A stretch of 35,357 nt of DNA, taken from assembly GCA_944389895.1 (NCBI GenBank), contig CALXOA010000101.1:1-35357 (forward strand), written 5' to 3'. Below, piece by piece: positions 15,837 through 25,473 of the stretch. Within the stretch, counting starts at the first letter, position 1; every line of letters begins with the position of its first letter. This DNA comes from an uncultured Victivallis sp. Its GTDB lineage: Bacteria; Verrucomicrobiota; Lentisphaeria; Victivallales; Victivallaceae. The position numbers were made by a program, and so were the translations under genes. The notes under the pieces are model-generated. The model had not been told where the DNA came from, did not search any database, and saw only the letters and a program-made list of their open reading frames with translations.

Positions 15837-18689
15837 TTAAAACCGGTTCTCCGTTTTCAATTCTTGCGCCGGTTCCGGTTCAAAACTCTCGGGGGGACGT
15901 GGCGGCGCCGGGGGCCACGGGGCGGGTGCGGTTTCCGAGTTCCGGACCAATCCGACCGCGTCAAAATCGGTCAGAGCCTCCGTGAGCCGTTTCCCGAACC
16001 GCTCCGGCGTCTCCGGATCCAGCAGCGCCGCACGTACCGCACGGCACACGGCCGGATCCCCGTAAGCTGGATCCGGCATCATCGGGTCGATCATCGCGGA
16101 ACGCCCCTCCCGGATCGCCCCGGCAAGAGTCCGCGCCGAAAGTTCCGGAACAAGAACCACTGTGGAACTGGAATAACCGAAAATTCCCTGGTGCGTATCC
16201 GTGCTGCCGGTGATCGCCGGCCCCCGCCCCGCTGCAGAGTCGCGCCACCGTTCGAGATACTCGACCCGGCGCTCTACCGCATCCAGTCCGGCAGCGGAGA
16301 TATCGCCATACCACAATTCGGAGAACGCGGTGCCATAGGTCATCGGGTGGTTGAGCTGCGCCACCGCACCGAGTATATCGACCTGTTTGCGGATCGACCG
16401 CCATGAGAAACGATCGTCGATCCGCCGTGGAATCGGATAGACATTGATATGATAACGCGGCGTCATCGTAATCTCCTGCCCGGCAAACAACGTCAACCCG
16501 CAGCGGTTCCGCCGCATATTCTCCTGCAACCGCAGAGCCCCTTCGACCTCATCATGGTCGCTGATCACCAGAAAGTCGAATCCGTTTGCCGGAACTTCAG
16601 CCAGTAACCCTGCCGGCGTGGACTGCCCGTCGGAAAAGATCGTGTGCGTATGCACGTCTCCGCTCCTCAAATTCCGGGCGGCAGAAAAATCCTCCGGACG
16701 CAGAGCGGAAGAGGCTCCCGCCCGCAACCGGACAAACTTTTCCGCCGTCTCCCGGGTTAACGGTTTTCCGGCGAGAATAAATTCAACGAAGGCCCTGCCG
16801 AGTTCCCGGTTCCCGCAGCCGCAGCGGATCACATCCCTCCCCCGGCGCACAATCAGGAAGTCGGTGGGAAGGCCGTTGCGACTGTGCCAGAACCATGCGA
16901 TCTCAGGATACTCCGGCGTTCCCGCAATCAGGCAGTGGCCGAAACGCTCCTTTTCGGCAAAGGAGATCACCGGCAACCGGCGCGCAGAAGCGAAATCGAG
17001 CAATTTTTTCCTCATCTCCTCCGGAGCATCCGGCATCACGATCACCGCGTCAACGGGGTATTGGAACGCGTCCTCAGGAATCATCCGGAACACATGCCGC
17101 GGACGGCTTGAGGCATAGAGCGACAACAGCCGCCGGGGTTCCATGTCGCTTCGCAATCCATCTCCGAGCAGGTGGCCGCGACCGGCATAAACGGTTTCAG
17201 CGCCGGAAATCTCAGGAGCCACGATCGGCACGCAATAGGCGGTCATTTCCGTAAACAGTTTTTCCGCCTCATCGGCACTGTCGCAACAGTAAAGTTCAGC
17301 ATTGACGCAGGGGATGTTGCCCCATGCCAGCGACACGGTGGCGAAAATCCGTTCATTCGGCCTTCCCCCGCGACTGTATGCCACATTGAGCTGGGTCTGG
17401 AACCCACGCAGAAGTTCAAGATAACGGTACTTTGCGGGGAGAGCTTCCGGGAAAGGCTGCTCCTCCAGAATGGCCAGACGTGCTTCACACTCGGCGATTG
17501 CGTCGGGCAGACGGCTGCTGTTCATACTGCCGGGGGTGGCGGCGAGCCGGAGAAACTCGATTCCTGAAAGAAGCCCCAGATATCCCGCGGCACGCCATGG
17601 GGACAACTGCGCCCATCGAACTTGACCGATCTTCCGAAGGAGTCCGGTAATCCGGGCGCCATTGCGCTCCACACTCCCGTAAGGTTTTCCATCGACATAG
17701 CCGGTGAAGAGAAAACACAACCCGACGGACCCGAGTTCCGAGGGATCGCCCAGAACCAGAGAATCCATTCCGGGAAGAATTTTTCTCTGCAGGAGTTCCC
17801 GACCGGAAAGATCCCGGATGGAAAGCACGGCATACTCCAGAAAATCCGGTAACTTCGGTTCCATCGTCAACTTCCGCCCTTCGGTCAAACGCGGCACCCC
17901 GGGGACCCAGACTGTGGCAAGGGAACGATTCGGATTCTCTGCTTCCTCGCGGCAGAGCCGGAACAACGGGTAGTCCACTGCGGAAGCGCTGGGTTGAAAC
18001 GCACGGGCGATCGTCGCCTTGCGCGGCGGCAACAGCTCTCCGTCACGCCGATCATAGTCGTTGCAACTGATCTGCATCCGGAACAACCCCTCGTGCCGGA
18101 GATCGTAATTGCCGAACGCGGCGTAGGGAATCAACAGCCGCAACCGGTAGCCGTCAGCGGTCCGTTCTCCAACGGCACGGTACGCGATATCCGGTCCGAA
18201 GGCACTGTCGTAAAGCGTGAAACTGCGGATCCGGCCCTCCTGATCGGGCGGAGTCAAAATCAATTGGACACGCTCGAATGAAAGGGTATCGTTGCCGAAT
18301 TTCCGACCCTCCGGCGCGGCGAGAAACAACTCTACGCTGTCCTGCATCCAGAGGTCATACGCCTTCTCCTTTTCATTGACCACATCGGAATCTTTCACAT
18401 CGAAGAAGAAGCAGAGGCCGTCGTCATTCCAGCCGAAAGTGAAGCGGACCGAGAAATCTTCCGGCCCCAGCCAATTCCCCAGTGCAGTAAAATGCGCCGC
18501 CTTGTCGAATGAGAGTGTCTGACCGTTTTCCGGCGGCAGGGAGTTCTCCAGAAAATCATCCGCCACACGCAGGCAGGTCACCGCTGCTGGAAATTGTTTC
18601 ATGTCCGTCATTTCTTTCATTCCGTTTTCCTCTCCCGGTACCGCTCCCGATATGAACAGCAAAGCCAGAAGCCCCACTCCCCATTTCAT
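15837..18689 (-). CDS. Secreted CBM9-like / PHP-domain metallohydrolase fusion
   Basis: A 950-residue protein with a signal peptide (MKWGVGLLALLFISGAVPGEE). Residues about 45-240 form a CBM9-like sugar-binding domain (FTFGWNDDGLCFFFDVKDSD, the DLWMQDSVELFL strand, then a RMQISCNDYDR region). A long middle part (about 250-660) is not recognised. Residues about 675-890 are a PHP domain with metal ligands readable in order: DVHTHTIFSDG (H680, H682), SDHDE (710-714), GQE (737-739), H747, NHP (780-782) and DTHQG (831-833). PHP proteins hydrolyse phosphoesters using a tri-metal site. A proline-rich tail ends the protein. The ATG overlaps the stop of the upstream glycoside hydrolase (ATGA), so translation is coupled. 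The fusion suggests removal of phosphate or another ester from a glycan outside the cytoplasm; the substrate is unknown. Confidence 0.85.
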   Translation of the reverse strand: MKWGVGLLALLFISGAVPGEENGMKEMTDMKQFPAAVTCLRVADDFLENSLPPENGQTLSFDKAAHFTALGNWLGPEDFSVRFTFGWNDDGLCFFFDVKDSDVVNEKEKAYDLWMQDSVELFLAAPEGRKFGNDTLSFERVQLILTPPDQEGRIRSFTLYDSAFGPDIAYRAVGERTADGYRLRLLIPYAAFGNYDLRHEGLFRMQISCNDYDRRDGELLPPRKATIARAFQPSASAVDYPLFRLCREEAENPNRSLATVWVPGVPRLTEGRKLTMEPKLPDFLEYAVLSIRDLSGRELLQRKILPGMDSLVLGDPSELGSVGLCFLFTGYVDGKPYGSVERNGARITGLLRKIGQVRWAQLSPWRAAGYLGLLSGIEFLRLAATPGSMNSSRLPDAIAECEARLAILEEQPFPEALPAKYRYLELLRGFQTQLNVAYSRGGRPNERIFATVSLAWGNIPCVNAELYCCDSADEAEKLFTEMTAYCVPIVAPEISGAETVYAGRGHLLGDGLRSDMEPRRLLSLYASSRPRHVFRMIPEDAFQYPVDAVIVMPDAPEEMRKKLLDFASARRLPVISFAEKERFGHCLIAGTPEYPEIAWFWHSRNGLPTDFLIVRRGRDVIRCGCGNRELGRAFVEFILAGKPLTRETAEKFVRLRAGASSALRPEDFSAARNLRSGDVHTHTIFSDGQSTPAGLLAEVPANGFDFLVISDHDEVEGALRLQENMRRNRCGLTLFAGQEITMTPRYHINVYPIPRRIDDRFSWRSIRKQVDILGAVAQLNHPMTYGTAFSELWYGDISAAGLDAVERRVEYLERWRDSAAGRGPAITGSTDTHQGIFGYSSSTVVLVPELSARTLAGAIREGRSAMIDPMMPDPAYGDPAVCRAVRAALLDPETPERFGKRLTEALTDFDAVGLVRNSETAPAPWPPAPPRPPESFEPEPAQELKTENRF

Positions 18690-21600
18690 TGCCGTTCAAC
18701 CTCCTCCCGGGTGATGTGGTAGCCGGCAATACCGCCGGGGAAACGGAAGTTATCCGCCTTGAATGCGAGCATGCCGTCTTTCCATTCCGCAGCCAGTTCT
18801 CCCAGTTCATCCCCCTGGAAATCGACCGCAGTCACTTTCCTCGGTCCATCCGTGGGAAGCATCAACTCCGCCGTCCCGTGGCGCAACAACAATCCGCCCT
18901 CCCCGGTTGCCTCAACCCGGCGGAGATCCTGATCGGCGAACCGGATGCCGAGAGTCCGCACATCGGTCGAATGCAACACCACAACGGAATCACTGGCGCG
19001 CAACTCCCTGCCGTCCAGACTGATTGCGGCAAAGGTCTGAAATGTGTCGGAGTGTTTCACCTTCAACGCGCCATCGGCGTTGCCACCGGCCGGCAGAGTC
19101 ACCACTGCCGAACGCGGTGTCGAAATCAGCAATGTTTTCTTTTCCGGCATCAACCGTAACTGGCCGGTTACACTGTCGGCAATCTTGCTCTCTTTGTAAC
19201 GTTTGAAATTTTCCGCCGCAGTTCCGTCTGCAACGTGGTTGTGATCCTGCACCCCCGGAACCGGGCGGTCGTCGAAAACCGCCCCCACCTGATTGATCAG
19301 CCCGGAGGTGTTCAGGGCGGGAAACCCGTAGTCATCCCGTTCTGCAAAGAGATTGCGCGGGATCGTATGACCGACCCGGACCGGAGACGGCGTCACGTCA
19401 CCACGCAGAAACAACGCCGCCGAAATCCGGTCGCTGAGCTGTTTGACCGGATCACAACAGGACTCGAATACCACAATCCGTTTCTGGCGCCCCATCAACC
19501 GCCAGTCGGAACCGGAAAAATTGAACCGGAAATAGCCGTCAATGTCCTGCAGCGCACAATATGCGCCCATCAGCGGTCCCTCTTCGGCCCGGTGGATGTT
19601 CGGGGAACAGAAATCCACTTCCGTCATGTAAAACGGTTTGCCGTAGATGCGCCCGGGCAGCAGATTCAGCGGGACCCAGCCATGACCGGCGATCACGCAG
19701 CTCTGGCTGAACGCCATCGGCAATCCCCACGATTTCTCCGGAAACATCGGGTGATCCTGATAGATGTGATCGTCAACGACATCAAAAACATCGCGCTGCC
19801 ATGTGCTCGCGAGATTGCCGCCGTTGTTTGCTCCGGTCATCAGGAAACGGGCACCGAGTTCATTGCGGAGAAACTCCATCATCTGCCGCGACCGGTCGCG
19901 GGCCTGCGTATAGATGAACTGCATGAAGTCGCGGTTTCCGGTGGACGGTTCCGGATTTTTTCCGGGATTCCGCCGGCAGTATTCCAGATACTCGTCGGCG
20001 AGGAACCGCTGCAGAATACTGCCCGGAGTATGGTTCCAGCTGTTGCCGATGGTATCCTCGTTGCTGAGATTCACAAAGATCACCGCAGGATCTTCCGCAA
20101 GCGTCAGACCGGTGTAAGGATTCCTGTGCGTCAACCAGTTACGGGCGAAACGCTTCCAGTTCTCGAACGCATCGTCGCAGAACAGAAACGCATTTTTCGC
20201 TCCGGTATGCCCGGTCTTTTCAATGTAGCCGGGATACCGTTTGAAAACCTCCAGATTGTCGCCCGGTTTGAGGCGGCGCGAGGTGTACACGTCAAACGTC
20301 AGATAGATCCCCTGCTCCTTCAATTTTGCCGTCAGGTATTCAAGCTTGTCGAGGTTCGCCATATTGAGCGTCGTTGAGTCCGGGGCCTTCGGATCGACCA
20401 GCCAGTTGTCGTGATGGTGGTAACGCACCGCGTTGATCCCCTGGGCCGCAAGAAACACCGCCAGCTTCTCCGCCTCTTCCCGGGAAAGGAAAAGAGCGCT
20501 CTCACAGAGGTTCACGCCGGAAAGCCGCAGACGCCGGTCGGGAGCCTTCTCAAAACAGACCTGTCCGTTCTTGTCGATCATCGGATAACCGAATTTTCCG
20601 GCCGGACGGTGCGAAATCGCAATTCCGGTGAAATCCAGAGCACTGCCCGGAGTAACCCGCCGTTCAAATTTGATCGGCTGCCAATCCTTATCCGCCCTGC
20701 CGACCACCGGCCGAACGACATGTTTCGGCAACAGAATCGGGCGTTCGGTCAGCGTGACCCCCGCGATCATCCAGATCGCCTCGGGGTGTACAATCCGGAA
20801 AGTCAACGACACCGGCTCCGCTCCCCCCAGTTCAAAACTCGACGCATACAACCCCACCGTCCGCATCGGATTGCGGGAGGACCACGCGACCTTGCCGTTG
20901 CTGAAATCCCCGGCCACCCACCAGTTACCGACATCGACGCCGCCGGTGATCGGAATGGTCTGCGTACCGGTATCGGCGTAACGCACGATCACCTCCCCGA
21001 TCCGGTTGGTTTCGACCCATCCGGATGCATGGAGCAGCGAGAGGCCGCGCACCCTCAATCCGGCCGGAAGCGGCAACGTAACTTCGTGTGGAGCCATGTT
21101 CCGCACGGTCCCTGCCACCACGATCGCACCGGGTTTTCCACTCCGTTTCTCATCGACGATTTTGAACGGAATCCCCTGATACACGACTTCCCGGGCGTCA
21201 AATACCCTCATATCGTTGCCCGGCCCCTGATCGGTCCAGCCGCCTTTCCCGTCGCCGGCCTTTTCATCCGCGAAGGTGCGGTTGGTCGCTTTGCTGAGAT
21301 CAATCGGGTATACCTCAGGTTTCTCACGTTTCATCCGCAAGCCGAAACGGTTCCCCTTCGCCAGTTCAAACCGGATGGAGAAACCGGCATCCGGATTCCA
21401 GCTCCGGTTGTCCTGAATCGTCAAATAGACGTCGCCATTTATTTCAAACCGATATGTGACACCATTGGAAAGCGGCAGTTCCACCTGCCGGACATTTCCG
21501 GTTTTCTTCCACAGTTTCTCCGTGAATGGAACCGTTTCCTTCTTGCCGTCCACTCCGGTGAAAAGAAACTTTGCAGCATATTTCGCCGGGATCTCCATAT

Positions 21601-21949
21601 CCACATAACGGTGGTCGACGTTCGGCGCGGAGAAGACGAACTCCCAGCTGCCGGTCAGGACATCGGCTCTTTCCTTCTGCAACGACCAGCTGAAACTTCC
21701 TCCCGCCCTGCCGGCGACAATAACCTCATGCCGTGCGGAAATGCTGCCATCCTTCCCGGGCGCAGCCGCAGCCGGCTGAATGCGCGCCACATTCCAGCCG
21801 GGACGAAAAATTGCCGTCGGAGTGAAGACAAGATCACCGAATCGGAATTTCCCCGCAGCATCCACATCAGGGACATCCCCCATTGCCAATATCGTCAAAG
21901 ATCCGAGAATCCCGAATAACTGCACTGATAGAAAAGCTTTTTTCCCCAT
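18686..21949 (-). CDS. Large secreted glycoside hydrolase, clan GH-A-like
   Basis: A 1087-residue protein starting at ATG 21949 (MGKKAFLSVQLFG), with AAGGGC 9 bases upstream and a signal peptide ending near MGDVPDVDAA. The N-terminal half (about 35-400) is beta-rich, including a W-T-D-Q-G-P-G-N-D-M-R-V-F segment typical of accessory domains in this group. A TIM-barrel follows: AQGINAVRYHHHDNW (about 503-516), then VFVNLSNEDTIG with candidate acid/base Glu631, and KPFYMTEVDFCSPN with candidate nucleophile Glu777. These match the Asn-Glu and late Glu of GH5-like clan A enzymes. A C-terminal beta domain completes it. The exact GH family and sugar are not clear. It lies 44 bases after lacI and overlaps the PHP gene by 4 bases. 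Confidence 0.85.
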   Translation of the reverse strand: MGKKAFLSVQLFGILGSLTILAMGDVPDVDAAGKFRFGDLVFTPTAIFRPGWNVARIQPAAAAPGKDGSISARHEVIVAGRAGGSFSWSLQKERADVLTGSWEFVFSAPNVDHRYVDMEIPAKYAAKFLFTGVDGKKETVPFTEKLWKKTGNVRQVELPLSNGVTYRFEINGDVYLTIQDNRSWNPDAGFSIRFELAKGNRFGLRMKREKPEVYPIDLSKATNRTFADEKAGDGKGGWTDQGPGNDMRVFDAREVVYQGIPFKIVDEKRSGKPGAIVVAGTVRNMAPHEVTLPLPAGLRVRGLSLLHASGWVETNRIGEVIVRYADTGTQTIPITGGVDVGNWWVAGDFSNGKVAWSSRNPMRTVGLYASSFELGGAEPVSLTFRIVHPEAIWMIAGVTLTERPILLPKHVVRPVVGRADKDWQPIKFERRVTPGSALDFTGIAISHRPAGKFGYPMIDKNGQVCFEKAPDRRLRLSGVNLCESALFLSREEAEKLAVFLAAQGINAVRYHHHDNWLVDPKAPDSTTLNMANLDKLEYLTAKLKEQGIYLTFDVYTSRRLKPGDNLEVFKRYPGYIEKTGHTGAKNAFLFCDDAFENWKRFARNWLTHRNPYTGLTLAEDPAVIFVNLSNEDTIGNSWNHTPGSILQRFLADEYLEYCRRNPGKNPEPSTGNRDFMQFIYTQARDRSRQMMEFLRNELGARFLMTGANNGGNLASTWQRDVFDVVDDHIYQDHPMFPEKSWGLPMAFSQSCVIAGHGWVPLNLLPGRIYGKPFYMTEVDFCSPNIHRAEEGPLMGAYCALQDIDGYFRFNFSGSDWRLMGRQKRIVVFESCCDPVKQLSDRISAALFLRGDVTPSPVRVGHTIPRNLFAERDDYGFPALNTSGLINQVGAVFDDRPVPGVQDHNHVADGTAAENFKRYKESKIADSVTGQLRLMPEKKTLLISTPRSAVVTLPAGGNADGALKVKHSDTFQTFAAISLDGRELRASDSVVVLHSTDVRTLGIRFADQDLRRVEATGEGGLLLRHGTAELMLPTDGPRKVTAVDFQGDELGELAAEWKDGMLAFKADNFRFPGGIAGYHITREEVERQ

Positions 21950-21993
21950 GTCCGGTTTGCCCTTACTTCGTATTTTCAAAAAAATATGACCAT

Positions 21994-23025
21994 TTATTTC
22001 CGATTCGAAACAACAGGCGCGGCGGAATCGCGGATCACCAGTTTCCCGGGAAGCATCCTCACTTCCCCCTGCCCCGCTCCGGATTGTTCAAGTCGCTTCA
22101 GGAGTAGTTCTCCCGCCTCACATCCCATCGCCCGGGTCGGGATCTCCACACAGGTGGCGGGCGGCGCGGAATAACGGGCGAGCGGCGGATTGTTGAACGT
22201 GACAACACTCACATCCTCCGGGATACGCAGATTCCGGAGATGAAGATGATGACAGAGCTCCATGTACATGCCGAAGGAATAAGCGATATAAGCGGTAAAT
22301 CCCCGGGCAATTCCCTCCTCCACCGCCTTCTCCACCGTTACGGAACAATCCTTCGCGCTCTCCAGAACCGGCAATCCCTGCGCCAGGCAGAAATCAAAAT
22401 AAGCAGCGGTACGGCGGATCACGCTGTAATGTTGCTCGGCAAAACTGATCGGAATCAGTTTCGGGTCACGATAGGGATTCATATAACCGATCTTGCGATG
22501 TCCCAGTTCATAAAGGTACGCCATCGCACACTTCATATTACCGATGTCGTCCGCCTGTACCACGCAGCCGTTGGCTCCGGCGACACCGTTCAGCACCACA
22601 TAAGGCAGACCACTCTCATCGAGTTCCCCGATCAGCTCGCTTTTACGGACATCCACCGCAACTGCCCCGGCGACTTTCCATTGCGGCAGGCCGTAGGTAG
22701 CCCTCTGTTCGAGGGGGCGAACCAGGTAATGGCAGCTGTAGCCACGTTCGAACAGAAGGTTGTTGACCGCATCGACACCGGAGTTGATCTCCGCCTCGAA
22801 TGCGATCTCCAGATAGTTGGGTAGAAAGATCGCCACCTGCCGGTTGGTTTTCTTGCGCATGGCCTGATACATCGGGTTCGGTTTGTAATCACGTTCAGCA
22901 ACCCGATCCAGAATCCGTTTCCGCAGTTCCGGCTTCACGGTAAAATTCTTGTGGCAACCACTTATCACCCGGCTGACCGTCGAGGGAGATACCCCTATCT
23001 CCGCCGCAATTTCCTTCAACGTCAT
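21994..23025 (-). CDS. LacI-family transcriptional regulator
   Basis: A 343-residue repressor. The start at ATG 23025 places the DNA-binding helix-turn-helix at the N-terminus as usual (MTLKEIAAEIGVSPSTVSRVISG), with AGGAA upstream; longer frames add unrelated sequence. The hinge helix region follows, then a periplasmic-binding-protein-like effector domain (QVAIFLPNYLEIAFEAEINSGVDAV, GYMNPYRDPK, RIPEDVSVVTFNNPPLARYSAPPATCVEIP). It heads the glycan locus and is followed 44 bases on by the secreted glycoside hydrolase. It most likely represses this locus and itself until a breakdown product binds. Confidence 0.93.
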   Translation of the reverse strand: MTLKEIAAEIGVSPSTVSRVISGCHKNFTVKPELRKRILDRVAERDYKPNPMYQAMRKKTNRQVAIFLPNYLEIAFEAEINSGVDAVNNLLFERGYSCHYLVRPLEQRATYGLPQWKVAGAVAVDVRKSELIGELDESGLPYVVLNGVAGANGCVVQADDIGNMKCAMAYLYELGHRKIGYMNPYRDPKLIPISFAEQHYSVIRRTAAYFDFCLAQGLPVLESAKDCSVTVEKAVEEGIARGFTAYIAYSFGMYMELCHHLHLRNLRIPEDVSVVTFNNPPLARYSAPPATCVEIPTRAMGCEAGELLLKRLEQSGAGQGEVRMLPGKLVIRDSAAPVVSNRK

Positions 23026-23073
23026 CGTCGCATTCCTGTTTATCGCATGTTTAGCAAACTGTTTCCTATCTCT

Positions 23074-23102
23074 ATTATGAATCATTTCAGACAAAATGTC
23101 AA
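23074..23102 (-). promoter_or_regulatory. Promoter of the lacI / glycan locus
   Basis: On the minus strand TTGACA (23102-23097) and CATAAT (23079-23074) are exactly 17 bases apart, a near-consensus sigma-70 promoter. Between and just after the hexamers lie two short dyads, ATGA-A-TCAT (23077-23085) and AAAC-T-GTTT (23056-23064), which could be operator half-sites for LacI autoregulation. Confidence 0.65.
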
Positions 23103-23106
23103 GCAC

Positions 23107-23479
23107 AAATCAAAGTTTTTAACAAAAATAAAAATAATTTTTTATTCGATAACGCAAACAGTTTTCTAATTAATTTCTCATTTCCCGGCAAGTAGCATGA
23201 GGATCTGCTGAAAACGGAATCGAAGAAGAACCGGGAAACGGTCCGGCAGTCCAGCTTCCGCGCATACGGAGATTCCGTTGCGAAGAGAGTCGTTTTCCCG
23301 GACAGCAAAAATGAGAGACGACGGCCGATCTCCTCGTCACACCCGGCAGGACAAAACTCCTATTGCCAAGATCAGCCGGTATTCCTGTGCGGAAGCATTG
23401 GTTGAGAGGACGGCATCAGTTATCGGGAAATGCTCTCCGATATGGCAGGCGTACACGAAATTGCGGTCCAGGGAAACGA
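23107..23479. other. Spacer between lacI promoter and sigma-factor gene
   Basis: The left part (to about 23200) is strongly A/T-rich and forms the upstream region of the lacI promoter. The rest is of ordinary composition with no recognisable protein in any frame. A weak imperfect dyad near the sigma-gene stop (GGGAAACG ... CGTTCCC, 23470-23494) is not convincing as a terminator. Confidence 0.5.
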
Positions 23480-24907
23480 TTACTCCGTTCCCTGTGCACA
23501 ACCGTCAAGATATTTGAGCTTGGCCGGAGAACGCAGATTCTCGATGATTTTCGCCTCAAGCTGCCGGATTCGCTCCCGGGTCAGGTTGAAACGGCGACTG
23601 ATATCCACGAGAGGGAGGCAGGGCTGCCCGAAGAGCCCGAACCGCATGATGATGATCTGCTGATCGCGCTCCGGCAATGTCCGGAGCATCTCATAGAGTT
23701 TTTCATAGAGAATCCGGCGTGCAAAATCCCGAACCGGATTGCCGGTACTGTCGTCGGCAATCAAGTCTTCAAGCATCGCTCCGTCGTCGCTGCTGGAAAC
23801 CGGCGCCTGCAACGATACGGTCTGACAGGCCATTTTACGGATTGCGCTGACCCGGGCGACCGGCATCTCGAGCAGAGCAGCAAGCTCCTCGATCTCCGGC
23901 TCGCGCCCGTGCGCCTGAATGAACCTCTGTTCCGCCCAGGTCATCGAATTGATCGCATGAACCATGTGCGCCGGGATCCGGATCACCCGCGACTGCTCGG
24001 CAATCGAACGTGAAATATTGTGCTTGATCCACCAGCTCGCATAGGTTGAGAATTTATTGCCGAGACGGAAATCGAATTTCTCCAACGCCCGCAGCAAGCC
24101 GAGATTTCCCTCCTGAATCAGGTCGTTGAACGGCAATCCCCGATTGCGATACTTCTGCGCGATACTGATCACCAGTCTGAGGTTGGCCTCAATCATCTTC
24201 TGCCGGAGCTGCTGGAGTTCCTCGTGGATTTCGAGCAGGTTGTGAATTTCACCGGTAAGTTCCTCGTAAGTCATCAGGAAACGATCTTCGAGAAGCTGGC
24301 GTCGCTGCCGGTCAACCGGTCCGGGATCAAAATGGAACTTCTGGCTGTAACCGATGCCAGGCTGGATCAACCGGGCATAATCGATCACAATCTGAAAATA
24401 TTCACTGAGCTGGTCGCCGGAGATGTCGAACTGACTGAGAGTCTCCATCAGTTCACTGCGACGTTCACGATACATCCGGCGCGCCTTGAACGCCTCAGAG
24501 AGGGCAGTATGCCGACGCTTGAGTTCCCCCCGCCAGGCGGCCAGCTGCCGGAGAAGTTCCCCCGGGGAAACCTCCTCCTTGCGCAGAGAGGACGGCAGGA
24601 AATAATCCGCGGGATCGGAATTGGAACTGATGCATTCATCAAGCAGCCGGAGATGTTCGAGAGTGACAAAGCCGAAGGCGTGAATCTGGTGCCGGAGTTT
24701 GCGTGTAACCAGATCGATCTCATCGCCGAGCTGTTCCTGCTGCTCCGGCGGTAAAGGCGGCAGTTTACCGATCTGCTGAAGATAACTGGCGAGAGAATCG
24801 GCAAAATCGCTTCCCGAGGCTTCCAGCGGAATGGCGATGTCAGCCATATCCTTCAAAACGTCCGGGACGTTTTCGGAAGAACCGGTACCTGTCTTTTTTT
24901 TCTTCAT
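23480..24907 (-). CDS. RNA polymerase sigma-70 factor (RpoD-like, group 1/2)
   Basis: A 475-residue sigma factor. Region 1.2 is [21 protein letters not shown] (about residues 38-58; key pattern YL..IG..P.L). A long non-conserved segment (about 70-235) follows. Regions 2.1-2.4 contain [33 protein letters not shown], and [17 protein letters not shown]. Region 3 begins at RVIRIPAHM, and region 4 has [15 protein letters not shown] and the helix-turn-helix [19 protein letters not shown]. There is no region 1.1. Because the -10-recognition helix matches housekeeping sigma factors, it should read ordinary promoters. Whether it is the main rpoD or an RpoS-like alternative cannot be decided here. Its ribosome site is weak (a distant GGAG). 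Confidence 0.92.
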   Translation of the reverse strand: MKKKKTGTGSSENVPDVLKDMADIAIPLEASGSDFADSLASYLQQIGKLPPLPPEQQEQLGDEIDLVTRKLRHQIHAFGFVTLEHLRLLDECISSNSDPADYFLPSSLRKEEVSPGELLRQLAAWRGELKRRHTALSEAFKARRMYRERRSELMETLSQFDISGDQLSEYFQIVIDYARLIQPGIGYSQKFHFDPGPVDRQRRQLLEDRFLMTYEELTGEIHNLLEIHEELQQLRQKMIEANLRLVISIAQKYRNRGLPFNDLIQEGNLGLLRALEKFDFRLGNKFSTYASWWIKHNISRSIAEQSRVIRIPAHMVHAINSMTWAEQRFIQAHGREPEIEELAALLEMPVARVSAIRKMACQTVSLQAPVSSSDDGAMLEDLIADDSTGNPVRDFARRILYEKLYEMLRTLPERDQQIIIMRFGLFGQPCLPLVDISRRFNLTRERIRQLEAKIIENLRSPAKLKYLDGCAQGTE

Positions 24908-25063
24908 ACGGTCACATAACTCCGGAGCCGGACGATGAACCGGAGCCCGGTACAGGATGCCGAAGCTCAGGAGACCGCCTTTCTTATTTCTTATAAGATA
25001 GCTCCCAAAAAAGAATCTTCCCTTCTAAAAGTAACTTTTCTTTGTTTTTTTTCAAACCGTCTC
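24908..25063. other. A/T-rich spacer between sigma factor and tRNA
   Basis: A divergent upstream region without a coding frame. It holds a TTCTTATAAGAA-like dyad (24985-24996 area), which on the minus strand could provide a TATAAG-type -10 for the sigma-factor gene, but no good -35 is seen. Confidence 0.35.
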
Positions 25064-25091
25064 TTGCATTTTTTCAAAAAATCGCTATTTT
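25064..25091 (+). promoter_or_regulatory. Candidate tRNA promoter
   Basis: TTGCAT (25064-25069) and TATTTT (25086-25091), 16 bases apart, lie about 45 bases before the mature tRNA 5' end. Confidence 0.45.
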
Positions 25092-25135
25092 AAGCGGTGT
25101 CAAACCGGGAAATGGTCCGGTTGCAGGCAAAGAAT

Positions 25136-25212
25136 GGGGCTGTAGCTCAGTTGGCTAGAGCGATACGTTCGCATCGTATAGGTCATGGGTTCGACTCCCA
25201 CCAGCTCCACCA
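25136..25212 (+). tRNA. tRNA-Ala (anticodon CGC)
   Basis: A 77-base cloverleaf. Acceptor GGGGCTG pairs with CAGCTCC (one G:T), D-arm GCTC..GAGC, anticodon stem ATACG/CGTAT with loop TTCGCAT and anticodon CGC (codon GCG), T-loop TTCGACT, and an encoded CCA end. The outer T-stem pair is A:C, a mismatch; all other stems pair. Accessory DNA of different composition begins right after it, as often happens at tRNA 3' ends. Confidence 0.93.
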
Positions 25213-25224
25213 TTTGATATGCTG

Positions 25225-25272
25225 ACGGTATATTGGACAGTCTTATTGAGACAGGTCAATATACCGTTTTTC
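25225..25272 (+). terminator. Terminator after tRNA-Ala
   Basis: An exact 11-bp stem, ACGGTATATTG (25225-25235) against CAATATACCGT (25257-25267), is followed by TTTTTC. The loop is 21 bases long. It starts 12 bases after the tRNA. Confidence 0.7.
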
Positions 25273-25310
25273 TTTTTCGTTTTGTTTCCGCTCAATCCAA
25301 CCAACCAAAG

Positions 25311-25473
25311 TTAATTCACGGTATTGGGACAGGAGTTCATTTCATTTCGAAGCAAAAAATCTTCTTCTACCTCAACGGGAGTCCACTGGCCGAGTTTCTG
25401 ATGTATTCGGCGCGCATTGTAGTAATCAATATATTTGACGACATCGGCCTCCACGTTTTTTATTTCTAGAAAT
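25311..25473 (-). mobile_element. IS3-family transposase C-terminal remnant
   Basis: On the minus strand the frame ending at TAA 25311-25313 reads EIKNVEADVVKYIDYYN, then ARRIHQKLGQWTPVEVEED, then FLLRNEMNS to the stop. The YI.YYN..R.H..LG..TPVE pattern is the hallmark end of the IS3/IS150-type integrase-core transposase. Upstream the frame runs into an unrelated A/T palindrome and no DDE core is present, so only the last 50 or so codons survive. It marks past insertion of mobile DNA beside the tRNA. Confidence 0.85.

Noticed and set aside
20411..21919. 502-codon plus-strand frame opposite the glycoside hydrolase
   Set aside because: Shadow of the hydrolase; composition dominated by Arg, His and Pro, no start signal.
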